NCBI GenBank assembly: GCA_017549105.1
Contig: JAFYVN010000002.1
Span: 62,001-126,000 of the forward strand
Length of the DNA: 64,000 nucleotides
Source of the DNA: Clostridia bacterium
Lineage (GTDB): Bacteria > Bacillota > Clostridia > Oscillospirales > Acutalibacteraceae
Direction of reading: 5' to 3'
The position numbers and the translations under genes are program-made. The notes beneath the pieces are model-generated. The model was not told the DNA's origin. It saw only the letters and a program-made list of their open reading frames with translations, and searched no databases. Positions within the stretch are counted from its first letter, which is position 1; each line of letters begins with the position of its first letter. This document shows, in pieces, positions 16,478 through 24,064 of the stretch.

Positions 16478-17573
16478 TCTTAACGATTCTTTCAGTTGCA
16501 TGACCGTCACAAGCATTAAGCTGTCTGTTTCTGAATCTTTCGATTCGGTCAACAGGCGGCTTTTCTTTTGTCTGTCTTGCCATTGAAAGCAAATCCTCGC
16601 TGTCGGTAATGAGTGCACCCGGCAAATCCTCCGGAAATTTAAGATAAAATCCTCTTTCGTATTCTTTGACATCGGGGCAGTAAAACATCATCGGCACATT
16701 GAGCAGGCAGGCATCATAAATAACCGAAGAATAATCCGTTATAATAACGTCACTTGCTGCCGTAAGTTCGAGAGTTGACTCGTCTGAGAGGTCATATATA
16801 TTATTGTATACATTATTTATAAAAGGATAATTCATAAGCGGATGGCGGCGGATGATAAAAAATTCGTCATCCAAAAGAGATTCGCTGAGTTTATCCCAAT
16901 CGATTTCGGGGTTATAAACAAGTTTTTCTCCGTCACGTTCACGGAATGTCGGACAATAAAGATAAATGCTTTTGCCTCTGAATTCGGGATGTCTTTCATA
17001 AACGGAGTTTCTCATATTTTCAGCATCGGTGAAAAGCCTGTCCGTCCTCGGAAGACCGACAGGAAGACAGATATCTTCGCTGACCCCGAATGCGCCTGCA
17101 TAATGCTTACGGCACTCTTCACCCGTCACCGCAACAGCGCTATACTGCGAGTGAGTAGCTTTTTCCTGCTCAGTTGTAAGCTTTGAAGGAGCATCAAGCC
17201 CGAACATCTTGAATGAACCGCAGGCGTGCCAAATCTGAAAAACCTTCTGTTCTTTTCTGAATTTGGTGTACCGTGAATAACGGAGATAATCATCGGTTAC
17301 AATAACCTTACTTGTAAGAAGAAAGAAAAGCGCTTTGAAACTGAGCGAATGGGAATGCGGGAGCATATGCGCAAAAATCATTTTATCGGCATTCAGTGAA
17401 TCATAAACCGACTTTGCGTTATCAAGCAACTTGCCGTTTGCACGGATTGTAAAAAACAAAACTCTGTTTTTTAACGGTAACATTTTGCAAAGCAAACACC
17501 AGATTTTATATACCAGGTTTATCAGTTTTTGCCCGATCCTGTTTGCAAGCAGCTTCTTTATAAGACTTTTCAT
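16455..17573 (-). CDS. Second CDP-polyol phosphotransferase (TagB/TagF/TarL family)
   Basis: The 372-residue product is a paralogue of the previous one: VFQIWHACGSFKMFGL, PVGLPRTDRLF, LYCPTFRE, IRRHPLMN and VIITDYSSVIYDA are all present, so the active site looks intact. It is encoded on the opposite strand and faces the polymer operon end to end. The two proteins may divide the work as primase and polymerase, or one may use glycerol phosphate. The N-terminal 35 residues are basic and hydrophobic, as expected of a membrane-associated enzyme. It has its own promoter region to the right, shared with the tRNA gene. Confidence 0.9.
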   Translation of the reverse strand: MKSLIKKLLANRIGQKLINLVYKIWCLLCKMLPLKNRVLFFTIRANGKLLDNAKSVYDSLNADKMIFAHMLPHSHSLSFKALFFLLTSKVIVTDDYLRYSRYTKFRKEQKVFQIWHACGSFKMFGLDAPSKLTTEQEKATHSQYSAVAVTGEECRKHYAGAFGVSEDICLPVGLPRTDRLFTDAENMRNSVYERHPEFRGKSIYLYCPTFRERDGEKLVYNPEIDWDKLSESLLDDEFFIIRRHPLMNYPFINNVYNNIYDLSDESTLELTAASDVIITDYSSVIYDACLLNVPMMFYCPDVKEYERGFYLKFPEDLPGALITDSEDLLSMARQTKEKPPVDRIERFRNRQLNACDGHATERIVKIIEDWMK

Positions 17574-17681
17574 TTCAAACCACCGTTTTCTGCAAATAAT
17601 ATATTTAATTTTAATACAAACATCAGAATTTTACAACTAAAAAATTTTTCGGAATTTTTTAAATTTTTTCTTAAAAAAGTG

Positions 17682-17709
17682 TTGACTTTTTCGTTTGATT
17701 GTGTATAAT
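17682..17709 (+). promoter_or_regulatory. Promoter of tRNA-Gln
   Basis: TTGACT (17682-17687), 16 bases, TATAAT (17704-17709) lie 30 bases before the mature tRNA 5' end. Confidence 0.75.
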
Positions 17710-17739
17710 ATATATCCGTAGCCTAGATGCGAGTTACAT

Positions 17740-17813
17740 TGGGGAATAGTGTAACGGTAGCACGACAGACTCTGACTCTGTTTGTTGGGGTTCGAATCCC
17801 TATTCCCCAGCCA
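17740..17813 (+). tRNA. tRNA-Gln, anticodon CUG
   Basis: The 74-base gene folds into a full cloverleaf. TGGGGAA pairs with TTCCCCA, the discriminator is G and CCA is encoded. The anticodon arm is ACAGA / CTCTGAC / TCTGT, giving anticodon CTG at 17772-17774 (reads CAG). The T arm contains TTCGAAT. A strong promoter and terminator flank it. Its last 22 bases and the following six are repeated 169 bases downstream. Confidence 0.95.
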
Positions 17814-17819
17814 ATAAAA
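17792..17819 (+). repeat. Direct repeat copy 1: 3' tail of tRNA-Gln
   Basis: The 28 bases from the T loop of tRNA-Gln through CCA and ATAAAA are identical to 17961-17988. This copy is the real tRNA end. Confidence 0.9.
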
Positions 17820-17820
17820 G

Positions 17821-17857
17821 GAACAGATACCTTTATGGTGTCTGTTCTTTTTTTATT
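17821..17857 (+). terminator. Intrinsic terminator of tRNA-Gln
   Basis: GAACAGATACC pairs over 11 positions (one U-G) with GGTGTCTGTTC across a TTTAT loop and is followed by seven T residues. Confidence 0.85.
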
Positions 17858-17875
17858 CTTCAAAAACTATATAAA

Positions 17876-17988
17876 AAGGATTTGAAGGACGAGCGGTACA
17901 GAGCAACAGTCCGGTGGACTGTTGTGACCGCGAGCGACCAAGCGACCGCAGTCGCGCGAATCGAATCCCTATTCCCCAGCCAATAAAA
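17876..17988 (+). repeat. Structured repeat ending in a copy of the tRNA-Gln tail
   Basis: The element contains a nine-pair hairpin (CAACAGTCC / GGACTGTTG around GGT) enclosed by GCGGT / ACCGC. A GC-rich stretch follows with GCGAC / GTCGC pairing, and it ends with a perfect 28-base copy of the tRNA-Gln tail and flank (17961-17988). The rest of the tRNA is absent, so this is not a second tRNA gene. It lies beyond the tRNA terminator and just before another terminator. It may be a small mobile or tail-capturing repeat, or the scar of an integration event at the tRNA 3' end. Confidence 0.7.
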
Positions 17989-18018
17989 CCACTTCTTCGG
18001 AAGTGGTTTTTCTTTTTG
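17987..18018 (+). terminator. Second terminator after the tRNA-tail repeat
   Basis: AACCACTTC and GAAGTGGTT pair around a TTCG tetraloop (17987-18008), and TTTCTTTTT follows. It is a strong intrinsic terminator directly after the copied tRNA tail. Confidence 0.85.
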
Positions 18019-18092
18019 TCCTATTGAAAAATACAGTTTGCCATTGTATAATCGAAATAAAAGAAAAAATATCACTTCAAGGCGGATTGTTT

Positions 18093-18155
18093 ATGGTTAA
18101 CACTGATATGCCCGACTACTATACAATCCATTTTGATATGATAAATAAGCTTTAA
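18093..18155 (+). CDS. Possible 20-residue small protein or leader peptide
   Basis: An ATG seven bases after AAGGCGG opens a 20-codon frame (starting MVNTDMPDYY) that stops 13 bases before the next gene. I do not recognise the peptide. It may be translated ahead of the DUF4345-like gene or may be chance. Confidence 0.25.
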   Translation: MVNTDMPDYYTIHFDMINKL

Positions 18156-18168
18156 AAGGAGCAAAAAA

Positions 18169-18579
18169 ATGAAAGAAATCTTCTTCTCAAACCTTCCCGC
18201 AGGCATTGCTGTTATAGGACTCGTTCTCTATTTCTTCGGTATGGCGGTTGTTTTTATCACAAACCCGATAAAGAATGCCGAAAGCTTTGCGGTTAAACCC
18301 GTTGATAACGCAGGCAAAACCGAAATCAGAGTTTACTATGGCGGAATTTCGTTCGCACTCGGTGCATTTCTCCTCTATCTTACACTTGCACTCAAAACTC
18401 CCGTATATTCGCTTGTCGGAGGGCTTTTCTTCGCAACAACCGTTCTTGTTACACGAACAATCTTCCTTTGCGTTGACAAAGGCTGGAAATGCCCCTACAC
18501 AAAGCTCGCAATCCCCGCAGAATCTGCATTTGTTATTGCTCTGTGGGTTTGTTTCTATCTTTCAAAAACAATGTATTAA
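18169..18579 (+). CDS. Small four-helix membrane protein, DUF4345-like
   Basis: The 136-residue product has four predicted membrane segments (about residues 9-32, 55-75, 80-102, 112-133). After helix 1 comes the conserved-looking stretch EIRVYYGGISFALG, resembling the R-x-x-Y-G-G region of DUF4345 proteins, whose function is unknown. AAAAGGAG precedes the ATG. It is 17 bases upstream of a rhamnosidase gene and probably cotranscribed with it. The function is not known and the family assignment is tentative. Confidence 0.65.
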   Translation: MKEIFFSNLPAGIAVIGLVLYFFGMAVVFITNPIKNAESFAVKPVDNAGKTEIRVYYGGISFALGAFLLYLTLALKTPVYSLVGGLFFATTVLVTRTIFLCVDKGWKCPYTKLAIPAESAFVIALWVCFYLSKTMY

Positions 18580-18596
18580 GTTTCTGAGGTATCATT

Positions 18597-20819
18597 ATGG
18601 TTGATTGGACCGCAAAATGGATCGGAGCAAAAATGACGGTTGAAGACCGTTTTTCACCGATTTTCAAAAAAGAATTCAGCATCACAAAAGAAATTTCAAA
18701 AGCCGGGATAAGCATCTGCGGTCTCGGACTTTTTGAGCTTAAAATCAACGGCAATCTGCCGGATGACAGCATTCTTAACCCTGCTCACACGCAGTACAGC
18801 AAAACCGTGCTTTACCGTGTTTTTGACATCACAGGGATGCTCGATAACGATAATATCATAACGGTTGAACTCGGTCACAGTTTTTTTAATGAAGAAACAA
18901 CAATCTGGAACTGGCAGGTTGCACCCTGGCGCTCTGCACCCAAACTTATTGCTCAGATTGATATTGAGTATACCGACGGTTCAATTGAAAGAATAATCAC
19001 GGATGAATCCTGGCTTGTTACCCTTGACGGACCGACGGTTGCAAACAGCATCTATCTCGGTGAAACATACGATGCAAGACGTACGGATTTCAGCTGGAAC
19101 AACGCTGTTGAAGTCAGCCCTCCCCCGGGTAAACTCAAGCCCCAGGATTTTCCGCCGATAAGAAGAATTGCCGAATTCAAGGCGGATAAAATCACCCGTC
19201 ACGAAAGCGGAAGTTATATTGTAACCGCACCCGAAATGACGGCAGGCTGGGCAAAAATCAGAATTGATGCTCCGAAAAACACCGAAGTTCGTATAACCTA
19301 CGGTGAAAGTCTGACAGCCGAAGGTCACGTTCCGAAAATCGGCAAAGGCGAAGGACGTGACGGCAACTGGTGGCCTCACGGATATATACAGCACGACTGC
19401 TTTATCAGCAACGGTGAGCCGTTTGATTTTGAACCGAAATTCAGTTATAAAGGCTTCAAATATATCGAAATTGAAAACCTTGAAAAGCTCGGTTACGATG
19501 ACATAATCATATACAAAACCGCAAACGATGTTGAAATTATCGGCGAATTTGACTGCTCCGATGAAATGCTCAACAAGCTCCACAAAATTATGGTAAGCAC
19601 TCTTCTGAGTAACTTTCAAGGCAAACCGACCGATACTCCCGTTTGGGAAAAAAACGGCTGGCTCGGAGATGCCAACTGCGCTCTGCCGATAATGATGTAT
19701 AACTTCGATATGAGCAAGTATATGGCGAATTTTGTTGACATTATGGATGACTGCTTTGTTGAATACGGTCAGGTGCCCGTGCTTGTTCCTTCGGTTAATT
19801 TACGCATTGATAACTCCCCCGTCTGGAACACGATTTATGTTTTCGGAGCAGAAGCACTTCTTGATTATTGCGACAGAAAAGACTATGTAAAAAAACTCTA
19901 TCCCAACCTTAAACTCTTTGCACAGAAAGATATTGAACAGATGAAAGAACTCGGCTGGGTATGGAACGAAAGAGGTCTTTCGGACTGGGTTGCACCGTCG
20001 GGTACGGAAGATGTTGAAAACAATTCCTCCGAAGGAGCTGAAATCTGTTGCACGGCATTTATCTACGGAATGCTCAGATCAATGATTCATATCTGCGAAA
20101 AACTCGGTATCGATGAAGATATTGCCGTCTATGAAGATGCCGCAAAAAATATTTACAAGGCTTTTAACAACAATTTCTTCAAACCCGAAGAAGGAATCTA
20201 TGAAACTAATTTCTGGCATAAACTCGGCAACAGAACGAAATACAGACAGACCTCAAACCTTCTGCCGCTCTATTTCGGATTGGTTCCCGACGAACAACGT
20301 GAAACGGTTATAAAAAATCTTGTGAACGATTTCATCAGCCGTGACTGTCATCTTGACACCGGCTGCACAGGCACAAGATTCGTTCTCCCCGTTCTTTTTG
20401 ACAACGGATACACCGACATTGCAATGAAGGTGCTGTTGCAGAAAACATATCCAAGTTGGGGATACTGGCTCGAAAACGGCACGGATTCCGCCTGGGAAAG
20501 CTGGGAAAAAACCACCCGTTCAAAAAACCACTATTTCCTCGCAACCTATGATGAAGCGTTCTTCACTCATCTTGCAGGCTTCAGAGATATCAAAGACGGT
20601 TGGAAGAATTTTACCGTTGCTCCCGTGCTTGACTGCGGACTCGAATATGTCAACGCATCGGTAAAAACTCCGCTCGGCAAGGCTGTCTGTTCGTGGAAAA
20701 AGACGGTCGACGGATATACTGTTGAAATAACCGTTCCCGAAGGCGCAGAAGCAAAAATCCGCCTTTCGGATAAGGTTGATGTTATCCAAAGTGGCGGAAA
20801 CAAAATATATAAAATTTAA
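18597..20819 (+). CDS. Alpha-L-rhamnosidase, GH78
   Basis: This 740-residue enzyme should release terminal alpha-L-rhamnose from plant or microbial glycans. It follows the GH78 plan: N-terminal beta-sandwich domains (ARF-like KISGLGLFEL-type region near residue 40, and the GWAKI strand near 220), then an (alpha/alpha)6 barrel entered with PTDTPVWEKNGWLGDA. The GLSDWVAPSG segment carries the catalytic acid region, and the segment from WGYWLENGTDSAWESW is the conserved C-terminal glutamate region. There is no signal peptide, so it acts in the cytoplasm on imported oligosaccharides. A second GH78 enzyme is encoded at 25984. Confidence 0.9.
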   Translation: MVDWTAKWIGAKMTVEDRFSPIFKKEFSITKEISKAGISICGLGLFELKINGNLPDDSILNPAHTQYSKTVLYRVFDITGMLDNDNIITVELGHSFFNEETTIWNWQVAPWRSAPKLIAQIDIEYTDGSIERIITDESWLVTLDGPTVANSIYLGETYDARRTDFSWNNAVEVSPPPGKLKPQDFPPIRRIAEFKADKITRHESGSYIVTAPEMTAGWAKIRIDAPKNTEVRITYGESLTAEGHVPKIGKGEGRDGNWWPHGYIQHDCFISNGEPFDFEPKFSYKGFKYIEIENLEKLGYDDIIIYKTANDVEIIGEFDCSDEMLNKLHKIMVSTLLSNFQGKPTDTPVWEKNGWLGDANCALPIMMYNFDMSKYMANFVDIMDDCFVEYGQVPVLVPSVNLRIDNSPVWNTIYVFGAEALLDYCDRKDYVKKLYPNLKLFAQKDIEQMKELGWVWNERGLSDWVAPSGTEDVENNSSEGAEICCTAFIYGMLRSMIHICEKLGIDEDIAVYEDAAKNIYKAFNNNFFKPEEGIYETNFWHKLGNRTKYRQTSNLLPLYFGLVPDEQRETVIKNLVNDFISRDCHLDTGCTGTRFVLPVLFDNGYTDIAMKVLLQKTYPSWGYWLENGTDSAWESWEKTTRSKNHYFLATYDEAFFTHLAGFRDIKDGWKNFTVAPVLDCGLEYVNASVKTPLGKAVCSWKKTVDGYTVEITVPEGAEAKIRLSDKVDVIQSGGNKIYKI

Positions 20820-20835
20820 AAAGCAGGTGTAAAAA

Positions 20836-22188
20836 ATGAAAAAATTTATCGCAACAATTCTCTCGGCAATGGTCGGACTTTTCGGCTACACAATCGTTGA
20901 CACAGCGATTGAAACAAGGGTAACAAATCTCGAAAGCCGGGTTGCATATCTTGAAAGTGTTATTGAAGAACAGGGCGGAGTTGTCAAACCCGTTGTCACA
21001 ACCAAACCCGTTGCAACAACCAAACCCGTTGCAACAACAAAAGCTCCCACAACTGCAATCCCGACAACAGCAACAACAAAACCGATACCTACAACAGTTA
21101 TTCCGACAACCGTGCCCGCAACAAAGCCAACCACAACCGTTCCTTCGGTTACTGTTCCCGCAGTCGGCGGTGATGTTATTGACAGCGGTTACTGCGGAGA
21201 TTACGCAATATGGACACTTTATTCCGACGGAAAGCTCGTTATCTCGGGCTACGGTGCAATGTATGATGCAACCCCTCCGTGGAAAAGTTACAGCAAACAA
21301 ATAAAAAACGTTGTCATTGAAGACGGGGTGACAAGCATATGCAGTTCTGCATTCTCCGATTGCACGAATCTTGAAAGCGTAACAATCGGCAACAGCGTAA
21401 CAAGCATAGACAATTGGGCATTCTTCCGTTGCACAAGCCTCACAAGGGTAACAATCGGCAACAGCGTAACAGATATAAATCAGCAAGCATTCGCCGGTTG
21501 CACAAGTCTTAAAAGCATAACAATTCCCGACAGTGTGACTTACATAGGTAGTTCTGCGTTCGCCGGTTGCACAAGCCTTGAAAGTGTAATAATCGGTAAC
21601 AGCGTAAAAAGCATAGGCGGTTCTGCATTCGAAGGTTGCACAAGTCTTGAAAGTGTGATAATCCCTGACAGTGTGACTTCTTTGGGTAGTCCTTATGGTA
21701 GCAATGGAAGTCAATTCTATGGTTGTACAAGTCTCAAAACGGTTACAATCGGCAACAGTGTTAAAGCTATAGAATACCGTTGTTTTGCAGGTTGCTCAAG
21801 CCTTGAAAGTGTTACAATCGGCAACAGCGTAACAGAAATATCCGGTTATGCATTCTCCGGTTGCACAAGCCTCAAGAGTATAACAATCCCAGACAGCGTG
21901 ACAAGTATATATAATTATGCATTCGAAGGTTGCACAAGTCTTGAAAGTGTAACAATCGGTAACGGCGTGAAAACAATAGGTGAGAAAACATTCTACAACT
22001 GCACAAACCTCAAAACCGTCACAATCGGCAAGTCGGTAACATCAATAGGCAAAATGGCATTTGCAGGTTGCACAAGCATAACCGATGTTTACTATGCAGG
22101 CACTCAGGAGCAGTGGAATGCAATCACCGTTGAGGACAGCAATGCCCGCCTCACCGATGCAAAGATTCATTACAACTACACGGCATAA
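20836..22188 (+). CDS. BspA-like leucine-rich-repeat surface protein
   Basis: The 450-residue protein has an N-terminal membrane segment (about residues 3-24), a short coiled coil (ETRVTNLESRVAYLE), a Thr/Pro-rich linker of repeated TTKPVA-type units (about 50-110), and a C-terminal domain of eleven LRR_5 repeats of about 23 residues. The repeat consensus is AFxGCTSLxSVTIGNSVTSI, ending in the usual ADVYYAGTQEQW-like cap. BspA-type domains bind host or bacterial surface ligands. No sortase motif, dockerin or SLH domain is visible, so anchoring is probably by the uncleaved N-terminal helix. It follows the rhamnosidase by 16 bases. Confidence 0.85.
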   Translation: MKKFIATILSAMVGLFGYTIVDTAIETRVTNLESRVAYLESVIEEQGGVVKPVVTTKPVATTKPVATTKAPTTAIPTTATTKPIPTTVIPTTVPATKPTTTVPSVTVPAVGGDVIDSGYCGDYAIWTLYSDGKLVISGYGAMYDATPPWKSYSKQIKNVVIEDGVTSICSSAFSDCTNLESVTIGNSVTSIDNWAFFRCTSLTRVTIGNSVTDINQQAFAGCTSLKSITIPDSVTYIGSSAFAGCTSLESVIIGNSVKSIGGSAFEGCTSLESVIIPDSVTSLGSPYGSNGSQFYGCTSLKTVTIGNSVKAIEYRCFAGCSSLESVTIGNSVTEISGYAFSGCTSLKSITIPDSVTSIYNYAFEGCTSLESVTIGNGVKTIGEKTFYNCTNLKTVTIGKSVTSIGKMAFAGCTSITDVYYAGTQEQWNAITVEDSNARLTDAKIHYNYTA

Positions 22189-22196
22189 AATTTATC

Positions 22197-22343
22197 AGGC
22201 TTCCTCTGACGAGGGAGCTGTCACGAAGTGACTGAGGGAGAGAAAGATTTTGCGAACCTGCAGAATTTATTGTTGATAATTGTTCTCTCCCTCCGTCTTT
22301 TGCTTCGCAAAATCCACCTCCCTCATCAGAGGGAGGCTTTTTT
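22197..22343. repeat. Inverted-repeat intergenic element, copy A
   Basis: The ends are long inverted repeats (GGCTTCCTCTGACGAGGGAG against the complement of the right end). Inside are GAGGGAGAGAA / TTCTCTCCCTC, GATTTTGCGAA / TTCGCAAAATC and the small hairpin GTCACGAAGTGAC. The right end runs into a T-stretch and so can terminate the LRR gene transcript. The motif GCTGTCACGAAGTGACTGA recurs at 45890-45910, so this is one member of a repeat family. Confidence 0.8.
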
Positions 22344-22463
22344 TCTTCAAACACAGAGTTCAAAACACAGCAAGTTCTGACGGCTGACGAAACGTCGCCC
22401 TCTGCGTTGTTGCGAGCAATTTGATATAAACCAATTGCAACGTGAACAAAAATTCCGTCATTT

Positions 22464-22718
22464 TTATTTCATCATAAAATCAAGCGCAAGCGTACCTATA
22501 ACTCCCGGCAACCCGAGAACTATGTAAGAGATAACCGTATACCAATTGGCGGCTATCGTGACTCCGGTTATCATTCCCGTCAGATTGACGGCAAAAAGCG
22601 CGGCAATCCCCTGCACGGCAGAGAGAAAAAAGCTTGTTGCTCCCTTTTCGCTTTTCACAACCCACCACGCAACACAGACGGAGCAAACAACCGATGCCGC
22701 AATAAAGAATGCATTCAT
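22464..22718 (-). CDS. bofA: BofA-family integral membrane protein
   Basis: From the ATG at 22718 the product has 84 residues and three membrane segments. The C-terminal segment TIAANWYTVISYIVLGLPG matches the conserved end of BofA, which in Bacillus holds back the SpoIVFB protease and so delays pro-sigma-K processing during sporulation. The first ATG of the open frame is 13 codons upstream, but GGAGG sits correctly before 22718. Its start overlaps the stop of the yaaL-like gene by one base (TGATG), indicating coupled translation. The yaaL-bofA pair is conserved in Firmicutes. Confidence 0.8.
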   Translation of the reverse strand: MNAFFIAASVVCSVCVAWWVVKSEKGATSFFLSAVQGIAALFAVNLTGMITGVTIAANWYTVISYIVLGLPGVIGTLALDFMMK

Positions 22719-22999
22719 CAGATTACCTCCTTGCCGAATACAGATATTTCGGCACACTCAATCCCCTTTTCTTTTGCTTGCTTGATAAGATAGCGGTAAA
22801 GGGCTTTGAGCGACTGAATTTCGTAAATAATCGAATCAAGAAGGTCTTCGTTGCTCTCGTTTTCAAAACGGCTGTAGGCACTCTGCAGGCGCTGTGATGT
22901 TTCCCGAATCTGCTGTAATGTTACATCATAAACGGGTGTTACAGGCTTTCTGATCTTTTCATAGTAAAAAATCTTTGCATTATTAAAATATTTTTCCAT
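22718..22999 (-). CDS. yaaL: DUF2508 (YaaL-like) protein
   Basis: The 93-residue helical soluble protein has a C-terminal half (DSIIYEIQSLKALYRYLIKQ) resembling DUF2508/YaaL proteins. No function is established. GGAGG lies eight bases before the ATG at 22999; the longer frame starting at 23044 has no ribosome-binding site. It is coupled to bofA. recR, the usual upstream neighbour in Bacillus, is absent here. Confidence 0.7.
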   Translation of the reverse strand: MEKYFNNAKIFYYEKIRKPVTPVYDVTLQQIRETSQRLQSAYSRFENESNEDLLDSIIYEIQSLKALYRYLIKQAKEKGIECAEISVFGKEVI

Positions 23000-23098
23000 A
23001 TTTTTTCGTCCTCCGTTAAATATTCTATGGAAATTGTTGGACAAATATGATAGAATAATACAGATAATGGCTTTTAAATCCGTTTTGGAGGTTAAATT

Positions 23099-24055
23099 AT
23101 GAAATTATATCCCATTAAACTGCTCCCCTTCGTTTCAGAAACAATCTGGGGCGGCAGAAAACTGATTGAAGAATACGGCGTAGAAACCGAAAAAAGCAAT
23201 GCCGCCGAAGGCTGGATGCTCTCTTGCCACGATGCTGGTTCAAGTTCAGTTGCAAACGGTGTATTTGCGGGCAGATCCTTCGCTGATGTTGTGAAAGAAA
23301 ATCCTGCTCTTTGCGGCAAAAATGCAGAGAATTTTGAAGATTTCCCCATCCTCATCAAGTTCATCGATGCGATGGATAATCTTTCTGTTCAGGTACATCC
23401 CACAAAAGAATACTGCGAGCTTACCGGCAAAGGTCAGAGCAAGACCGAGTGCTGGTATATCATCGACTGCGAAGAGGATGCCGGTCTTATTCTCGGATTC
23501 AAGGATAAGATTTCTCCCGAAGAGTTCAAAGCCGCAATCGCAAACAATACCCTTACAGACTATGTTGAAACCGTAAAGGTCAAGAAGGGTGACTTCTTCT
23601 TTATTGATTCTGGTACTCTCCACGCAATCTGCAAAGGAATTCTTCTTGCAGAAGTTCAGTAAAGTTCAAACACAACTTACAGAATTTATGACTACAACCG
23701 TGTAGGTGCAGACGGCAAACCCCGCGAGCTTCACGTTGAAGACGGCGCTGCTGTCACAAAGCTCGAAAAATATTCACAGCCCGATTTTTCAAATCCCGCA
23801 CTTGATACAGATGAAAGAAAGCTTCTTGCAGACTGTCCTCTGTTCAAGGTATGGAAGCTTGACATTGACGGTGAAATCAGCGGCAATGCGGGTGATGATT
23901 CATTCGTTTCACTCCTCATTATGGACGGTGAAGGCAGTCTTGAGGCTTGCGGTGAAACACTTGCACTCAAAAAGGGTGACAGCATTTTCGTTCCCGCAAA
24001 TGCAGGCGAATATAAAATCTCGGGCAAGCTCGAAATAATTGAAACAAGAATTTAA
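23099..24055 (+). pseudogene. manA: Mannose-6-phosphate isomerase, class I, interrupted by an in-frame TAA
   Basis: The frame 23099-24055 is exactly 319 codons, the normal size of a Bacillus-type ManA, and reads as ManA from end to end except for TAA at codon 188 (23660-23662). Before it come the zinc-site regions VQVHPTKEYCELTGKGQSKTE and GTLHAICKG. After it SSNTTYRIYDYNRV, normally preceded by a second glutamine, continues in the same frame. A single CAA-to-TAA change explains it. The remainder shows no other damage, so the event is recent, a sequencing error, or is suppressed. The 187-residue fragment would keep the metal ligands but lose the C-terminal cupin. Confidence 0.88.
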
Positions 24056-24064
24056 GGATATAAA

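Noticed and set aside
17961-17982. Second tRNA gene
   Set aside because: Only the 3' tail is present; the upstream sequence cannot form an acceptor, D or anticodon arm.
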